Notes: generated by a model from the letters alone, not told the origin. 64,000 nucleotides of DNA from Methanomicrobiales archaeon HGW-Methanomicrobiales-3 (GCA_002839605.1 PGYK01000001.1:124001-188000); one strand, 5' to 3'; shown: positions 34,912 through 44,224, numbered from the stretch's first letter. Program-made: numbers and translations.

Positions 34912-35834
34912 TCTCAGCCGCAATCGTTCTTTTTGCTGCGCTGGTGGTGGACCGGCTTATTGGTGATCCCCACTCCCGGTACCATCCGGTTGCCCTGCTT
35001 GGCGCGTTCATCGGCTGGTGGGGAAAACCGGCATACTATCCCGACCGGCTTCAACGGATAACTGGCACAGTACTTTGGGTTGTCACCGTAGCCCTGTTCG
35101 CGCTCCCGTTCTTCCTGTTCTCCGCACTGGCCCCGTGGTATGCCTGCCTGCTGCTGGGGCCGTTCTTCCTGAAGTGCTGCTTTGCGTGGCGGAGCCTCGA
35201 GGAGCACACCCTTGCCGTCGTTACAGCACTCAACGATGGCATTGACAACGGGCGGGAGAAGGTTATGATGCTGGTCTCCCGCGATACCGCCGCGCTCGAC
35301 CGCGATCATATCCTCTCCGCGGGCTACGAGTCCATGACCGAGAACCTGACCGACAGCATCATCTCCCCGCTCACCTTCTTTTGCGTCTTTGGTCTTCCCG
35401 GCGCTGCCGTGTTCCGGGCAGTCAACACTATGGACGCGATGCTCGGGTATCGCGATGAACGCGAGTGGCTTGGCTGGTGCGCAGCACGGATGGATGATGT
35501 CTGCAACTATATTCCCGCACGGATTACCGTTCTGTTGCTCCTTGCCTGGTTCATCCTGAAAGGAACCGCCGGTGATGCGGTCCGGGTGATACGGCGTGAT
35601 GGAAAAAAGCGCCCCGGATTCAATGGGGGGATTGTCATGGCAGCCATGGCGGGGGGGACAGGGATTCAGTTCGAAAAACCGGGTGTTTACATTATCGGAG
35701 ACGGCAAAAGATCCTTTGATGAGGCAGGTTCCGACATCCTTGCCGCAACCCGTGCCGCAACCCTCATCTTTGCGGTAGTTGCCGGTAGTGCGTTGTTTTT
35801 ATTGGGTACGATGATCAATAGTACCGGCATATGA
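34893..35834 (+). CDS. cbiB: adenosylcobinamide-phosphate synthase (CbiB/CobD)
   Basis: A 313-residue membrane protein of cobalamin synthesis that attaches aminopropanol phosphate to cobyric acid. Motifs are [18 protein letters not shown] near the N-terminus, [26 protein letters not shown], and [16 protein letters not shown]. About five membrane segments are visible. Methanogens need corrinoids for methyl transfer. It overlaps the preceding gene by 19 bases and pdxS by four. Confidence 0.93.
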   Translation: MVPAGLVSAAIVLFAALVVDRLIGDPHSRYHPVALLGAFIGWWGKPAYYPDRLQRITGTVLWVVTVALFALPFFLFSALAPWYACLLLGPFFLKCCFAWRSLEEHTLAVVTALNDGIDNGREKVMMLVSRDTAALDRDHILSAGYESMTENLTDSIISPLTFFCVFGLPGAAVFRAVNTMDAMLGYRDEREWLGWCAARMDDVCNYIPARITVLLLLAWFILKGTAGDAVRVIRRDGKKRPGFNGGIVMAAMAGGTGIQFEKPGVYIIGDGKRSFDEAGSDILAATRAATLIFAVVAGSALFLLGTMINSTGI

Positions 35835-36727
35835 AACTGGAAGAACTGAGATTTGGCACTGAGCTTCTCAAGCGCGGCTTTGCATCCATGCAGAAAGGGG
35901 GCGTAATCATGGATGTTGTCAATGCCGACCAGGCGAGGATTGCCGAAGAGGCCGGGGCCGTCGCAGTCATGTCCCTTGAGCGGGTCCCATCCGATATCCG
36001 GAAGATGGGCGGTGTCGCCCGCATGGCAGACCCCGAGAAGGTTGCCGAGATCATCGAAGCTGTCTCGATCCCCGTCATGGGCAAGGTGCGGATCGGGCAC
36101 TTTGTCGAAGCCCAGGTACTGGAAGTGCTTGGTGTAGATATGATCGACGAGAGCGAGGTCCTGACACCAGCGGACGAGCAATACCATATCGATAAGAAGC
36201 AGTTCAAGGTCCCCTTCGTCTGCGGCGCCCGCAACCTTGGCGAAGCCCTTCGCAGGATCAACGAGGGAGCCGCTATGATCCGGACCAAGGGAGAGGCCGG
36301 CACCGGTAACGTTGTCGAAGCCGTCCGCCACATGCGCACGATCATGGGCGAGATCCGGATGCTCCGGGGTCTCGACCAGCAGGAGATGGCCGATTACGCC
36401 CGCGAGATCGAGGCCCCGGCGGAACTGGTCGTCGAGTGCGCAGAACGCGGAAGGTTGCCGGTCGTGAACTTCTCGGCCGGCGGCATCGCCACGCCCTCCG
36501 ATGCTGCCATGATGATGCAGCTCGGCGCTGACGGGGTCTTTGTCGGGTCAGGGATCTTCAAGTCCTCGAGCCCCGAGCGGATGGCGAAGGCTATCGTTGA
36601 AGCGGTCAACCATTTCGATGATCCCAGGGTCATCGCGAACGTCAGCACCGGCCTTGGTGACGCCATGCCGGGCCTTGATGTCCACACGCTCCGGGACGAC
36701 GAGGTGCTCCAGACCCGTGGACGCTAA
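35831..36727 (+). CDS. pdxS: pyridoxal 5'-phosphate synthase, synthase subunit
   Basis: A 298-residue TIM-barrel enzyme of the DXP-independent vitamin B6 route, making pyridoxal phosphate from ribose-5-phosphate, glyceraldehyde-3-phosphate and ammonia. Catalytic lysine K85 lies in [10 protein letters not shown] and the second lysine in [10 protein letters not shown]; the conserved Asp is in MDVVNADQ. It overlaps cbiB (ATGA) and pdxT by 11 bases. The pyridoxal phosphate it makes would serve the aminotransferase upstream, although that link is only by general need. Confidence 0.97.
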   Translation: MKLEELRFGTELLKRGFASMQKGGVIMDVVNADQARIAEEAGAVAVMSLERVPSDIRKMGGVARMADPEKVAEIIEAVSIPVMGKVRIGHFVEAQVLEVLGVDMIDESEVLTPADEQYHIDKKQFKVPFVCGARNLGEALRRINEGAAMIRTKGEAGTGNVVEAVRHMRTIMGEIRMLRGLDQQEMADYAREIEAPAELVVECAERGRLPVVNFSAGGIATPSDAAMMMQLGADGVFVGSGIFKSSSPERMAKAIVEAVNHFDDPRVIANVSTGLGDAMPGLDVHTLRDDEVLQTRGR

Positions 36728-37307
36728 GATAGGGGTCCTTGCCTTACAGGGGAACGTGAGCGAGCACATCGACGCGTTCCTCCTCGCTCTTGAACGGACG
36801 GGGCACGATGCCACGTCCGAGGTTTTTGAAGTACGGAGTCCTGCTGATCTTGCCGATTGCACGGCGCTCTCCATTCCCGGTGGGGAGTCCACTACCATCT
36901 CCCGGCTCATCGACAAGAACGATCTGCATGAACCGATACGGCAGTTCAATGGCGGGATCTTTGCAACCTGTGCCGGCATGGTCCTGATGGCAACGGAAGT
37001 TGCCGATCCCCGTATCCACCCTCTCGGGCTCATAGACATGACCGTGGACCGGAACGCTTTTGGCCGGCAGTGCGAATCATTCGAGATCGACCTTCCCCTC
37101 AATGGGCTTGACGGGGGTCCGTTCCATGCGGTCTTCATCCGGGCACCGGTAATTTCCCGGGCAGGCCCGTCACTCACCGTCATGGCACGCCTCCAGAAAG
37201 GGATCGTTGCCGTTGAGCATGGGAAGCATATGGCCCTCTCGTTCCATCCCGAACTTGGGAACGACACGAGGCTGCACGAGCGGTTCCTCAGGGCCAATAG
37301 CCTCTGA
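36717..37307 (+). CDS. pdxT: pyridoxal 5'-phosphate synthase, glutaminase subunit
   Basis: A 196-residue class I glutamine amidotransferase that supplies ammonia to PdxS. It has the [12 protein letters not shown] start, PGGEST, nucleophile C85 in FATCAGM, and the H177/E179 pair in SFHPEL. The start is GTG at 36717, inside the end of pdxS: the GVLALQGN start of the family begins five codons later. Longer in-frame extensions run through pdxS and have no similarity. Confidence 0.96.
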   Translation: MDAKIGVLALQGNVSEHIDAFLLALERTGHDATSEVFEVRSPADLADCTALSIPGGESTTISRLIDKNDLHEPIRQFNGGIFATCAGMVLMATEVADPRIHPLGLIDMTVDRNAFGRQCESFEIDLPLNGLDGGPFHAVFIRAPVISRAGPSLTVMARLQKGIVAVEHGKHMALSFHPELGNDTRLHERFLRANSL

Positions 37308-37366
37308 CCGGTCCGCACGATCTCTTTTAAAAAATCCTTTATCTGCCCGGACTGCTATCCTTTTTC

Positions 37367-38047
37367 ATGAATACGACTCCGCCCGGCCTTGTCGTAACAG
37401 TCCTGACACGCTTCATTGGCGGGCTGCTCTTCATGAGCGCAGTCCTCTTCATACCGGCCGGCACCCTCGAGTACTGGCAGGGCTGGGTCTACATCACTGT
37501 GCTTTTCATCCCGATGTTTGCGGTCCTGGTGTACCTTGTCAGAAACGACCCCGCACTCCTCGCACGGCGGATGCAGACAAAAGAGAAAGTAACCGAACAG
37601 AAGATCATCATCACACTCTCAGGCATATTCTGTCTTGCCTGCATAATCCTTGCCGCTCTCGACTTCCGGTTCGGGTGGTCGCCGGTACCGTTCTGGCTTG
37701 TCATCACCGCTGATATTTTTGTGTTTCTGGGATACCTTGTTTTCTTCTGGACCATCAGGGAGAACAGCTACGCCTCACGTATTATTGAAGTCGCGGCGGA
37801 ACAACAGGTCATCGCATCCGGGCCCTATTCCTTTGTGCGGCACCCGATGTATGCCGGGGCGCTTTTGATGTTCCTCTTCACCCCCCTCGCTCTCGGATCG
37901 TTCATTGCATTGCTTCTGTTCCCGCCGATTCTCCTCACCATTATTCTGAGAATCAGAAACGAAGAGAAACTGCTGGCCAGGGAGCTGGACGGGTATGCTG
38001 AGTACTGCACAAAGACGCGGTACCGGCTGGTCCCGGGTATATGGTAA
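37367..38047 (+). CDS. isoprenylcysteine carboxyl methyltransferase-like membrane methyltransferase
   Basis: A 226-residue protein with about five to six membrane helices and the C-terminal SAM-binding hallmark of the ICMT/PEMT superfamily: SGPYSFVRHPMYAGALL, then RIRNEEKLLARELDGYAEYCTKTRYRLVPG. The substrate in archaea is unknown (a lipid or small hydrophobic thiol are options). It stands alone between pdxT and the serpin gene, with AT-rich sequence upstream (37320-37345) that may hold its promoter. Confidence 0.87.
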   Translation: MNTTPPGLVVTVLTRFIGGLLFMSAVLFIPAGTLEYWQGWVYITVLFIPMFAVLVYLVRNDPALLARRMQTKEKVTEQKIIITLSGIFCLACIILAALDFRFGWSPVPFWLVITADIFVFLGYLVFFWTIRENSYASRIIEVAAEQQVIASGPYSFVRHPMYAGALLMFLFTPLALGSFIALLLFPPILLTIILRIRNEEKLLARELDGYAEYCTKTRYRLVPGIW

Positions 38048-38110
38048 GGGGTATGGCGAACCCATGCCGGCCCGCGTAAAAAGCGTGGTGTGGCGGGTAG
38101 TGAAAAAAGG

Positions 38111-39436
38111 TCAGGCCGGGGAGGGATCGGCTATCCTTCCCATGAAGAGTATCGCGCCGGTCTCATCGTCCTGGATGAAGAAGAGGAACGGGTGGTCGGC
38201 CCGGAATACCGGTACGGGTTCCGGCTTTATTTGCGCTGATTGCAATCGTACAACAACTGCCGTTGCCGCCGCCGCCTCGGTTCCTTCCTCGTTGACGTCC
38301 ACATATGCCTGGTGGATGACATCGCTGATGAAAAGGTCATTTTCGCCGCCCATCCCTGAGAAGTCTGCACGGTCGGTGAAAGCTGTCGGCATACCCATCG
38401 CAGCGAGGATTAGGCCCAGCTGATCATACTTGGTCTCCAGCTTGAACTTCGGGAAGTACATCTCGACCTGCCGGGATGTTGCCGCCTGCTGGAGCGCCGG
38501 CAGGGTCTGGGCGTCCAGGGATGTCTCAACCGGTGCCAGGCGGTCCCCTTTCGGGAGCAGGACAACCATGGAGAGCTGCCTGCCGCCTGCATGCTCGTAG
38601 GGCATTACGAGGAGCTGGAGGTCATCGGTCTCGGCATACCGGTAGATCGCGTCCTCGTCGGTCCGCTGCATCATCGGGACCTTTACTGTTTTTCCAGCTG
38701 GGGTCAGGAAGTCCTCTTCAGTTGTGTTGTTGGTATCAAACTGCTTCACCCAGGTCCCCTTGAAGTAGATGGCATTGGTGATGACCAGACGGGTGAGCGG
38801 GTCGATGGTGCCTTCTGACAGGAGATCCTTAATCTTGTCATTGGTCTGCTCTTCGACCCACCGGTTGATGGTGAGCCGGGACGGTTCGGGCTGGTTGATA
38901 AAGTCAAGGTTGGTGGCCTTTGCCCCGTAATAGCGTTCCGCATTCTCTATGTATTCCGGAAGGAACGGATAGGTCTTCTCGGCCCAGAGGGCGTTTGCAG
39001 TCCGCAGCGAATACGCTGCATCCCCGCTGTTGATTGCGGTATTGAGCCCGGCAAAACCGTTGCGGAGATCCGCCGTATCGGAGGGGAAATGGAAGACCGA
39101 TTGTATCTCATCGGCAGTCTGCCCTCTGGCGCCTTCGTACGTAATCGCCAGGGCCGAGGAGATAGAGAACGGCGAGAAGAAGAGGTTGGTACTGGCAGTG
39201 TTCTCGTTTCCGAGTCGCGAGTACAGGTCGAAAGCGAACCGATTGTTGGCACTGGTGACCGCCTCCTGCGCGGTCATATCCGACGGCGTCGGGGAGATGG
39301 TGACCGGCACTCCTGGTGTGGTTGTAACCGGTGGAGTAGCAGGCTGGTCCGGAAGGGTTCCGGTACAACCGGCGATAGCGATACAGATGATGACGAATGC
39401 CAAAAGAAGGCATCCACCCATGGTTCTTGGATCCAT
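38111..39436 (-). CDS. serpin-family protease inhibitor, predicted lipoprotein
   Basis: A 441-residue protein. A hydrophobic N-terminal segment ends in AIAGC, a lipobox, and is followed by a Thr/Pro linker. The serpin fold starts near residue 60 (ANNRFAFDLYSRL, FFSPFSISSALAITYEGARGQTADEI). The reactive loop hinge EEGTEAAAATAVVV has the small residues required for inhibitory serpins, and the end PFLFFIQDDETGAILFMGRI is typical. Counting from the hinge, the scissile bond falls near Gln-Ser in RLQSAQ. It should inhibit an external serine or cysteine protease. Serpins are patchy in archaea, so transfer is likely. Confidence 0.93.
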   Translation of the reverse strand: MDPRTMGGCLLLAFVIICIAIAGCTGTLPDQPATPPVTTTPGVPVTISPTPSDMTAQEAVTSANNRFAFDLYSRLGNENTASTNLFFSPFSISSALAITYEGARGQTADEIQSVFHFPSDTADLRNGFAGLNTAINSGDAAYSLRTANALWAEKTYPFLPEYIENAERYYGAKATNLDFINQPEPSRLTINRWVEEQTNDKIKDLLSEGTIDPLTRLVITNAIYFKGTWVKQFDTNNTTEEDFLTPAGKTVKVPMMQRTDEDAIYRYAETDDLQLLVMPYEHAGGRQLSMVVLLPKGDRLAPVETSLDAQTLPALQQAATSRQVEMYFPKFKLETKYDQLGLILAAMGMPTAFTDRADFSGMGGENDLFISDVIHQAYVDVNEEGTEAAAATAVVVRLQSAQIKPEPVPVFRADHPFLFFIQDDETGAILFMGRIADPSPA

Positions 39437-39530
39437 GACCAGCTTTGCAATAATGGGGTATTATATCTGGCGATAGATGCGAGTTTTTTCGCAGTTACCG
39501 AAAGGAAACACAAGAGACCCGAAAATACGG

Positions 39531-40247
39531 TTATCTCCAGTCCCTCTTCATCGCCTCTGCCTTCAGATCAGCGCCCATCTTCTCGATTGCGTACCGCAGC
39601 GCTGTCCGGGGCATCTGCCGCTTGTTCTTCATGACGTACTGGAAGATCTCGTCCGTGTGCTTCCGGCTCGCTTCCTTGAGAAGCCACCCGTACCCTTTCT
39701 GTACCATATCATCCGTATCGGTCAGGAGCAGGCTCGCGATCTCCATGGATTCGTTGAGGAACTTTCCGTGTTTGGCCGGCACGATCAGCGACACTGCCGC
39801 TGCCCGGCGCATCCACCGGTTCTCCGACTGCGTCCAGCGTTTCAGCTCTTCGATAGTGTCGGGGAATTTATCGACAAAATCCCCCATCGTGTGGTTGCAG
39901 AACCCGTCACAGGATGCCCAGTTGGTGATGTACCGCTCGATCCAGTGTCGGAAAACGACAAGATCCTCCCGCTCGTACCGTGGTGCGAGAGCATGAGCCC
40001 ATTCCGAGACAATGAAGGATTCCTCCATGTACCCTGACTGGTAAAGCTCCTCGCAGAGGGTGAAGATCTCTGCCTTTGGCCGGTCCCTGATCTCTTTCCA
40101 GTACTTCTTTGCCATGGCGATGACCGGGGCGGTCTTGGTGCCGTAGCAGCGGATCTCCTCTTTGAAGTACCGCTTTGCACTCTCCTGGATCGCGGGGTCG
40201 GCGATGCTTTTGAGTTCTTCTCGTATCTGGGCGATGACCGGGTCCAT
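39531..40247 (-). CDS. AlkD-like DNA alkylation repair protein
   Basis: A 238-residue all-helical HEAT-like repeat protein. Family segments are ESAKRYFKEEIRCYGTKTAPV, SEWAHALAPRYE, WASCDGFCNHTMGDF and RWMRRAAAVSLIVPAKHG, plus the KGYGWLLKE motif. AlkD-type glycosylases remove positively charged alkylated bases without base flipping. The Trp/Asp pair in WASCD corresponds to the active-site region. It is a single gene on the minus strand. Confidence 0.9.
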   Translation of the reverse strand: MDPVIAQIREELKSIADPAIQESAKRYFKEEIRCYGTKTAPVIAMAKKYWKEIRDRPKAEIFTLCEELYQSGYMEESFIVSEWAHALAPRYEREDLVVFRHWIERYITNWASCDGFCNHTMGDFVDKFPDTIEELKRWTQSENRWMRRAAAVSLIVPAKHGKFLNESMEIASLLLTDTDDMVQKGYGWLLKEASRKHTDEIFQYVMKNKRQMPRTALRYAIEKMGADLKAEAMKRDWR

Positions 40248-40313
40248 GCCTCAGGGTGGGAAGCAGTGGGGGATAAAAATACGGTCTGCGGGGGGTGAAG
40301 ATGACGCGGGGGC

Positions 40314-40805
40314 TCAACACTTCTTCTGTTCGAGCACCGTCATCCGCGGATAAAACCCGAACTTCCGGTAAAAGGGAAACGCCGCTTCGTTCCCGTCCGC
40401 AACCGAGACCCGGACCCTTTGTGCTCCCTGCTTTTCGAACCATTGCAGCGCCCGGGCAATGAGGGCAGATCCTATCCCCTGCGAGCGAAAACCCGCCTCG
40501 ACAAAGACAGACTCGATCTCCCCATCGAGTAATGGTGAGAGCGAGCTTACGCAGTACCCGACATGACTGCCCGAAACCGGATCCGAGGCGAGGTCGATAC
40601 GGAACTGCCCGGATAATGCAAGTTTTGCAAAATGCGCCTTCCGGTCATCGAAGCCCCACGCTGAATAGACGTCCCGGAACGCCCGGGCATTTGCATAGTG
40701 GTGGTCGTTGAGCTGCTCCCAGAGCGACCGGATCTGGTCGATCTCCGCGAACCCGGTGACACTGTACTGGACATCGGGTTGTTCCATGATTGGGGCCGGG
40801 GGCAT
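40314..40805 (-). CDS. GNAT-family N-acetyltransferase
   Basis: A 163-residue GNAT with the acetyl-CoA motif GFRSQGIGSALIARAL (about 110-125), preceded by LDGEIESVFVEA and followed by GAQRVRVSVADGN and a KFGFYPRMTVL end. The acceptor is unknown. The ATG at 40805 is chosen; a start at 40841 would overlap the HxlR gene further, and 40787 has no ribosome site. It lies just downstream of the HxlR gene on the same strand (five bases), so both are probably on one message. Confidence 0.82.
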   Translation of the reverse strand: MPPAPIMEQPDVQYSVTGFAEIDQIRSLWEQLNDHHYANARAFRDVYSAWGFDDRKAHFAKLALSGQFRIDLASDPVSGSHVGYCVSSLSPLLDGEIESVFVEAGFRSQGIGSALIARALQWFEKQGAQRVRVSVADGNEAAFPFYRKFGFYPRMTVLEQKKC

Positions 40806-40810
40806 GGTTT

Positions 40811-41182
40811 TCACTTCTTTGCTTGCCGCTTCGTGGGGCACTCGTGGGCAGCCGCGTCATCAATCCCGAGATACTCGGCTCCCCAGGTGCAGAGTGCCTG
40901 GAGGATCGGGATGAGGGTCTTTCCGAAATCAGTAATCGTGTATTCCACCCGGGGTGGAACCTCAGCAAATACCCTCCTCTGGATAACCCCGTCCTCCTCC
41001 AGCTCCCGGAGCTGCTTGGTCAGCATCTTGGTGTTCACGCCCGGCAGTGCCCTCTGCAACTCGGAGAACCGCATCACGTTGTCGCCCAGCGCCCAGAGGA
41101 TGAGCGGCTTCCATTTCCCGCCAATGACATCCAGCGCCGCCTCGACCGGGCAGTGGTAGGATTTCCCGTTCCTCGTATACAT
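40811..41182 (-). CDS. HxlR-family transcription regulator
   Basis: A 123-residue winged-helix regulator with the family's CPVEAALDVIGGKWKPLILWAL start, FSELQRALPGVNTKMLTKQLRELEEDGVI recognition region and VEYTITDFGKTL wing. C11 is the conserved cysteine at the N-terminus that senses aldehydes or oxidants in several HxlR proteins. The ATG at 41182 has a GAGGT ribosome site seven bases upstream; a longer start at 41212 lacks one. It diverges from the flavin reductase-like gene and probably controls it; a matching inverted repeat lies between them. Confidence 0.9.
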   Translation of the reverse strand: MYTRNGKSYHCPVEAALDVIGGKWKPLILWALGDNVMRFSELQRALPGVNTKMLTKQLRELEEDGVIQRRVFAEVPPRVEYTITDFGKTLIPILQALCTWGAEYLGIDDAAAHECPTKRQAKK

Positions 41183-41210
41183 ACTACTTACCTCAATGAA
41201 ACTATGTTTC

Positions 41211-41252
41211 AAATTTACCCGTATTCCCTATATATTCAGTTAAGGTAAATTT
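41211..41252. promoter_or_regulatory. inverted repeat around a TATA box, candidate HxlR operator
   Basis: AAATTTACC (41211-41219) and GGTAAATTT (41244-41252) form a perfect 9-base inverted repeat separated by 24 bases that contain CTATATATT (41229-41237), a likely TATA box. It lies in the divergent gap between the HxlR gene and the flavin reductase-like gene. Confidence 0.5.
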
Positions 41253-41352
41253 TAGACTAATGGTTCAGATAACCCTTGCAGAAGAATAGTATGTATTCTG
41301 TCAGCATATGGCTTTCTGTCCATGGTAACAAAAGGGAGCAGGAAATCCCATT

Positions 41353-41913
41353 ATGGAAAAACAAGAGATCTCGAACAACTTCTTCATCCCGATGCCGGTC
41401 GTGCTTGTCGGGACGCAGGTACAGGGAAAGGACAACTTCATGGCTGTGGGCTGGTGCGCCCGCGTCAACGGGAACCCGCCCATGATCGCCTGCGGGATTG
41501 CAAACAACCATCATACCCCGCAGGGAATTGCTGCGACAGAGACCTTCTCGGTGAACATCCCCTCAGCCGATCTTCTGGAGAAGACCGATTACTGTGGCAT
41601 CGCCTCCGGTGCAAACACCGACAAGTCGAAGATCTTCGAGGTATTTTTCGGCTCTCTGAAGACCGCCCCCATGATCCGGGAATGCCCGGTGACAATGGAG
41701 TGCCGGCTCGTTAAGGATGTCCCCCTCCCGACACATCACCTCTTCATCGGGGAGATTGTCGGTGTATTTGCTGACCAAAAGGTGATCCAGGATGGAAAAC
41801 CAAACTTCCCTGCAATCGATCCGCTCTTCCTTACGATTCCTGACAACCGGTACTGGACGCTCGGGAAGCACGCCGGCGATGCGTGGAGTGCCGGAAAGAA
41901 CCCGAAGCGGTGA
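41353..41913 (+). CDS. flavin reductase-like (flavoredoxin) domain protein
   Basis: A 186-residue FMN-binding split-barrel protein: MPVVLVGTQVQGKDNFMAVGW, NPPMIACGIANNHHTPQGI, FSVNIPSADLLEKTDYCGI and KDVPLPTHHLFIGEIVGV match the flavin reductase/flavoredoxin group common in anaerobes. It probably passes electrons through FMN, perhaps for stress defence or reduction of small organic compounds. It diverges from the HxlR gene, and HxlR regulators often control such reductases. No own ribosome site stands out; AGGA at 41339-41342 is ten bases upstream. Confidence 0.88.
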   Translation: MEKQEISNNFFIPMPVVLVGTQVQGKDNFMAVGWCARVNGNPPMIACGIANNHHTPQGIAATETFSVNIPSADLLEKTDYCGIASGANTDKSKIFEVFFGSLKTAPMIRECPVTMECRLVKDVPLPTHHLFIGEIVGVFADQKVIQDGKPNFPAIDPLFLTIPDNRYWTLGKHAGDAWSAGKNPKR

Positions 41914-42130
41914 ACCTCTTGGTAACGGTAAATGTACCGGTCAGAGCGCCCAAAAACAGAGCGTGATGGTGGTATCGTAGATGCGAATTTAAAATTATAA
42001 AAACAAACGAATTATACGATCGAACTGCGAAGAATCTATTAATGAATGCCTGCCGGGCTGCATTCCACCAGAGGGTGGACCGGAGTGGCACAAATCCGTG
42101 ACTGAAAGACAAAAACCAGGAATGAAGACC

Positions 42131-42949
42131 ATGACCACACTACTTGTTGACCAGGATCTCTGCACCCGGTGCGGGATCTGCTCTGCTGTCTGCGCAATGG
42201 GGGTTATCGACCCCGCTGATGAGAACACCCTGCCAAAAGTCAGGGAGACCAAGGCCGGCATGTGCATCCTGTGCGGGCACTGCGAAGCCCACTGCCCGAC
42301 CCAGGCACTCATCGTCAATGATCGCCCGGACGAGAAGGTTCGCCTCCCGATTGGAGCGGGAACCATTCCGCTGGATGATATGGGGTATTACCTCAGGAAA
42401 CGCCGGTCGGTACGGCACTACACACAAGATCCCGTGCCGAAGGAGAAGATCCTTGATCTTCTTGACATAGCCCGCTATGCTGCGTCCGGGGGTAATGGCC
42501 AGCCGGTGGAGTGGATTGTTGTTCACGACAAAAAGAAGGTTCATCGGATTGCCGAACTGACCATCGAATGGATGAAGACTCTTGTCAACTCAGACCACCC
42601 GATGAGCGGATATGTCCCGGGCCTTATCGGGGCATGGGAAAGCGGTTACGATGTCATCTGTCGCTGCGCCCCCCACCTTCTTGTTGCCACGATTCCGGAA
42701 GGCAACCCGATCGCGGTCACCGACGGTATCATTGCCATGACCCATGTCGATATCGCAGCCCCGGCATACGGGATCGGCACCTGCTGGGCAGGGTTCATTG
42801 CCATGGCCACGTGGTCCTCTGAACCACTTCAGCAGGAACTGGGCATTCCCGCGGGACGGAAGATGTCCTACGCGATGATGTTTGGCCACCCGCAGTACAA
42901 AATCTACGGCCTCCCGCGCCGCAAACCCTTGCACGTGACGTGGAAGTAA
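42131..42949 (+). CDS. nitroreductase with N-terminal two-cluster ferredoxin domain
   Basis: A 272-residue fusion. Residues 1-60 are a ferredoxin with two cysteine sets (CTRCGICSAVC and CILCGHCEAHC). Residues 75-272 are an FMN nitroreductase domain (LRKRRSVRHYTQDPVPKEKILDLLDIARYAASGGNGQPV, WAGF near the end). Electrons probably go from the clusters to FMN. The start ATG at 42131 lies nine bases after AGGA; an ATG at 42122 directly abuts AGGA, and GTG at 42098 gives a longer form. A TATA-like tract lies at about 41985-42000. Confidence 0.9.
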   Translation: MTTLLVDQDLCTRCGICSAVCAMGVIDPADENTLPKVRETKAGMCILCGHCEAHCPTQALIVNDRPDEKVRLPIGAGTIPLDDMGYYLRKRRSVRHYTQDPVPKEKILDLLDIARYAASGGNGQPVEWIVVHDKKKVHRIAELTIEWMKTLVNSDHPMSGYVPGLIGAWESGYDVICRCAPHLLVATIPEGNPIAVTDGIIAMTHVDIAAPAYGIGTCWAGFIAMATWSSEPLQQELGIPAGRKMSYAMMFGHPQYKIYGLPRRKPLHVTWK

Positions 42950-42981
42950 TTTAAACCGGAACTACCGTTGAGGCGGAAAGA

Positions 42982-43572
42982 ATGGAAGTCCTTGAAGCAA
43001 TTCACAAGCGGCGGGCAGTCCGCCGGTACCGCCCGGAACCCGTGAGTAGGGAGGATATCCAAACAATCCTCGATGCCGCCAACCATGCCCCCTCTGCCAT
43101 GAACCGCCAGCAGTGGGAGTTCATTGTTGTGACGGGGAAGAAGATCGGTGAGATGGGGGAGAGTTTTGGGAGGATCATCGCGGAGTACACGCGGAACTGG
43201 GACGCTGCACGGATGCGGGGTTCACCGTTCACCCGCGAGGAGTTTGTCCGGTTCGCGGCAACCTACGGGGGTGCTCCGGTAGTCATTGTCGTCCTGACCG
43301 ATACAGCGGAGACCAGGGACTTCCAGCGGGCGAACCTCGAAAGCGCGAGTGCTGCAATGCAGAATCTCCTGCTTGCGGCAACGGCGCTTGGCCTGGGCAC
43401 CTGCTGGATGACCGGACCACTGCAGGATGAAAAAGCCCTGCGCAGGATCCTCCAAATTCCTGGCGACAAGGAGCCTGTTGCCGTGACGCCGCTCGGGTAC
43501 CCCGCGGAGATACCGGACGCCCCCCCGCGTCTCGACCCCTCCCTGGAACAGAAAGTCCGGTGGGTGGAATGA
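42982..43572 (+). CDS. nitroreductase family protein
   Basis: A 196-residue FMN-dependent nitroreductase: KRRAVRRYRPEPVSREDIQTILDAANHAPSAMNRQQW for flavin binding, and a late LGLGTCWMTGP segment. It forms dimers in relatives and reduces nitro or quinone-type compounds, or serves as an FMN oxidoreductase for unknown partners. It follows the ferredoxin-nitroreductase gene by 32 bases and is likely co-transcribed, so the two may exchange electrons. Confidence 0.9.
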   Translation: MEVLEAIHKRRAVRRYRPEPVSREDIQTILDAANHAPSAMNRQQWEFIVVTGKKIGEMGESFGRIIAEYTRNWDAARMRGSPFTREEFVRFAATYGGAPVVIVVLTDTAETRDFQRANLESASAAMQNLLLAATALGLGTCWMTGPLQDEKALRRILQIPGDKEPVAVTPLGYPAEIPDAPPRLDPSLEQKVRWVE

Positions 43573-43609
43573 TCCCCCTGCCGCAATCAAAAAAAAGGAG
43601 AACCAGATC

Positions 43610-44179
43610 ATGAAAAAAGCACTTATCCTTATCGGGAGCCCCCGGAAAAAGGGCAGCACAGCAACACTTGCAGCAGAAGCAGAAAGAGCGCTGAACGAGC
43701 AGGGAGTTGAGACTACCACGATATTTCTCAACAACCTGACGATCAAAGGCTGCCAGGCCTGTTACTGGTGCAAGAAGAACGATGTCGCGGAATGCGCTGT
43801 CAGGGACGACATGCAAAAGATCCATGCGCTCATGCAGGGATCTGACGGTATCATTGTTGCAGCCCCGATTTATTTCGCCGGTGTTACGGCCCAGACCAAG
43901 CTGTGGCTTGACCGGCTCTTCCCGTACATCAGCCTGACCCTTGCCCCGAAGATGCCGGAGGGAAAGAAGGTCTCGTTCATCTTCACGCAGAACCAGCCGG
44001 ATGCAACCCTGTTCGAAACACCCATCCGGACGTTCATGCATATGGTCGGGCTTACGGGCTTGTGCGTGAAGGACTCCATGCTCGGGTGCGATCTCGATGC
44101 CGGTAATAAACCGCCGGTTGAAGGCAGAACAGATCTTCTGGAGCAGGCGTACTCGATTGGGAAGAACCTGCTCCTGTAA
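43610..44179 (+). CDS. flavodoxin-like NAD(P)H/FMN oxidoreductase (iron-sulfur flavoprotein type)
   Basis: A 189-residue flavodoxin-fold protein: IGSPRKKGSTATLAAEAERA binds FMN phosphate, CQACYWCKKNDVAEC is the compact cysteine motif of iron-sulfur flavoproteins, and APIYFAGVTAQTKLWLDRL is the second flavin loop. The cysteine pattern C-x2-C-x2-C could bind a cluster, as in methanogen iron-sulfur flavoproteins that reduce oxygen or peroxide. It is the last gene of the three-gene redox run and is followed by a T8 terminator. Confidence 0.88.
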   Translation: MKKALILIGSPRKKGSTATLAAEAERALNEQGVETTTIFLNNLTIKGCQACYWCKKNDVAECAVRDDMQKIHALMQGSDGIIVAAPIYFAGVTAQTKLWLDRLFPYISLTLAPKMPEGKKVSFIFTQNQPDATLFETPIRTFMHMVGLTGLCVKDSMLGCDLDAGNKPPVEGRTDLLEQAYSIGKNLLL

Positions 44180-44224
44180 GCCGGTATCTGCAAATTCCGG
44201 CAACAGAGCTCCTGGTGCCCCGCA

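Noticed and set aside
33688-34923. A 411-codon minus-strand frame across purA, the Trm112-like gene and its neighbour.
   Set aside because: It is antisense to three confident genes and shows no domain or composition of a real protein.
25722-38047. Gene orientation as support for the origin position.
   Set aside because: Most genes on both sides of 29.2-30 kb, except moaB, are on the plus strand, so orientation gives no signal here.
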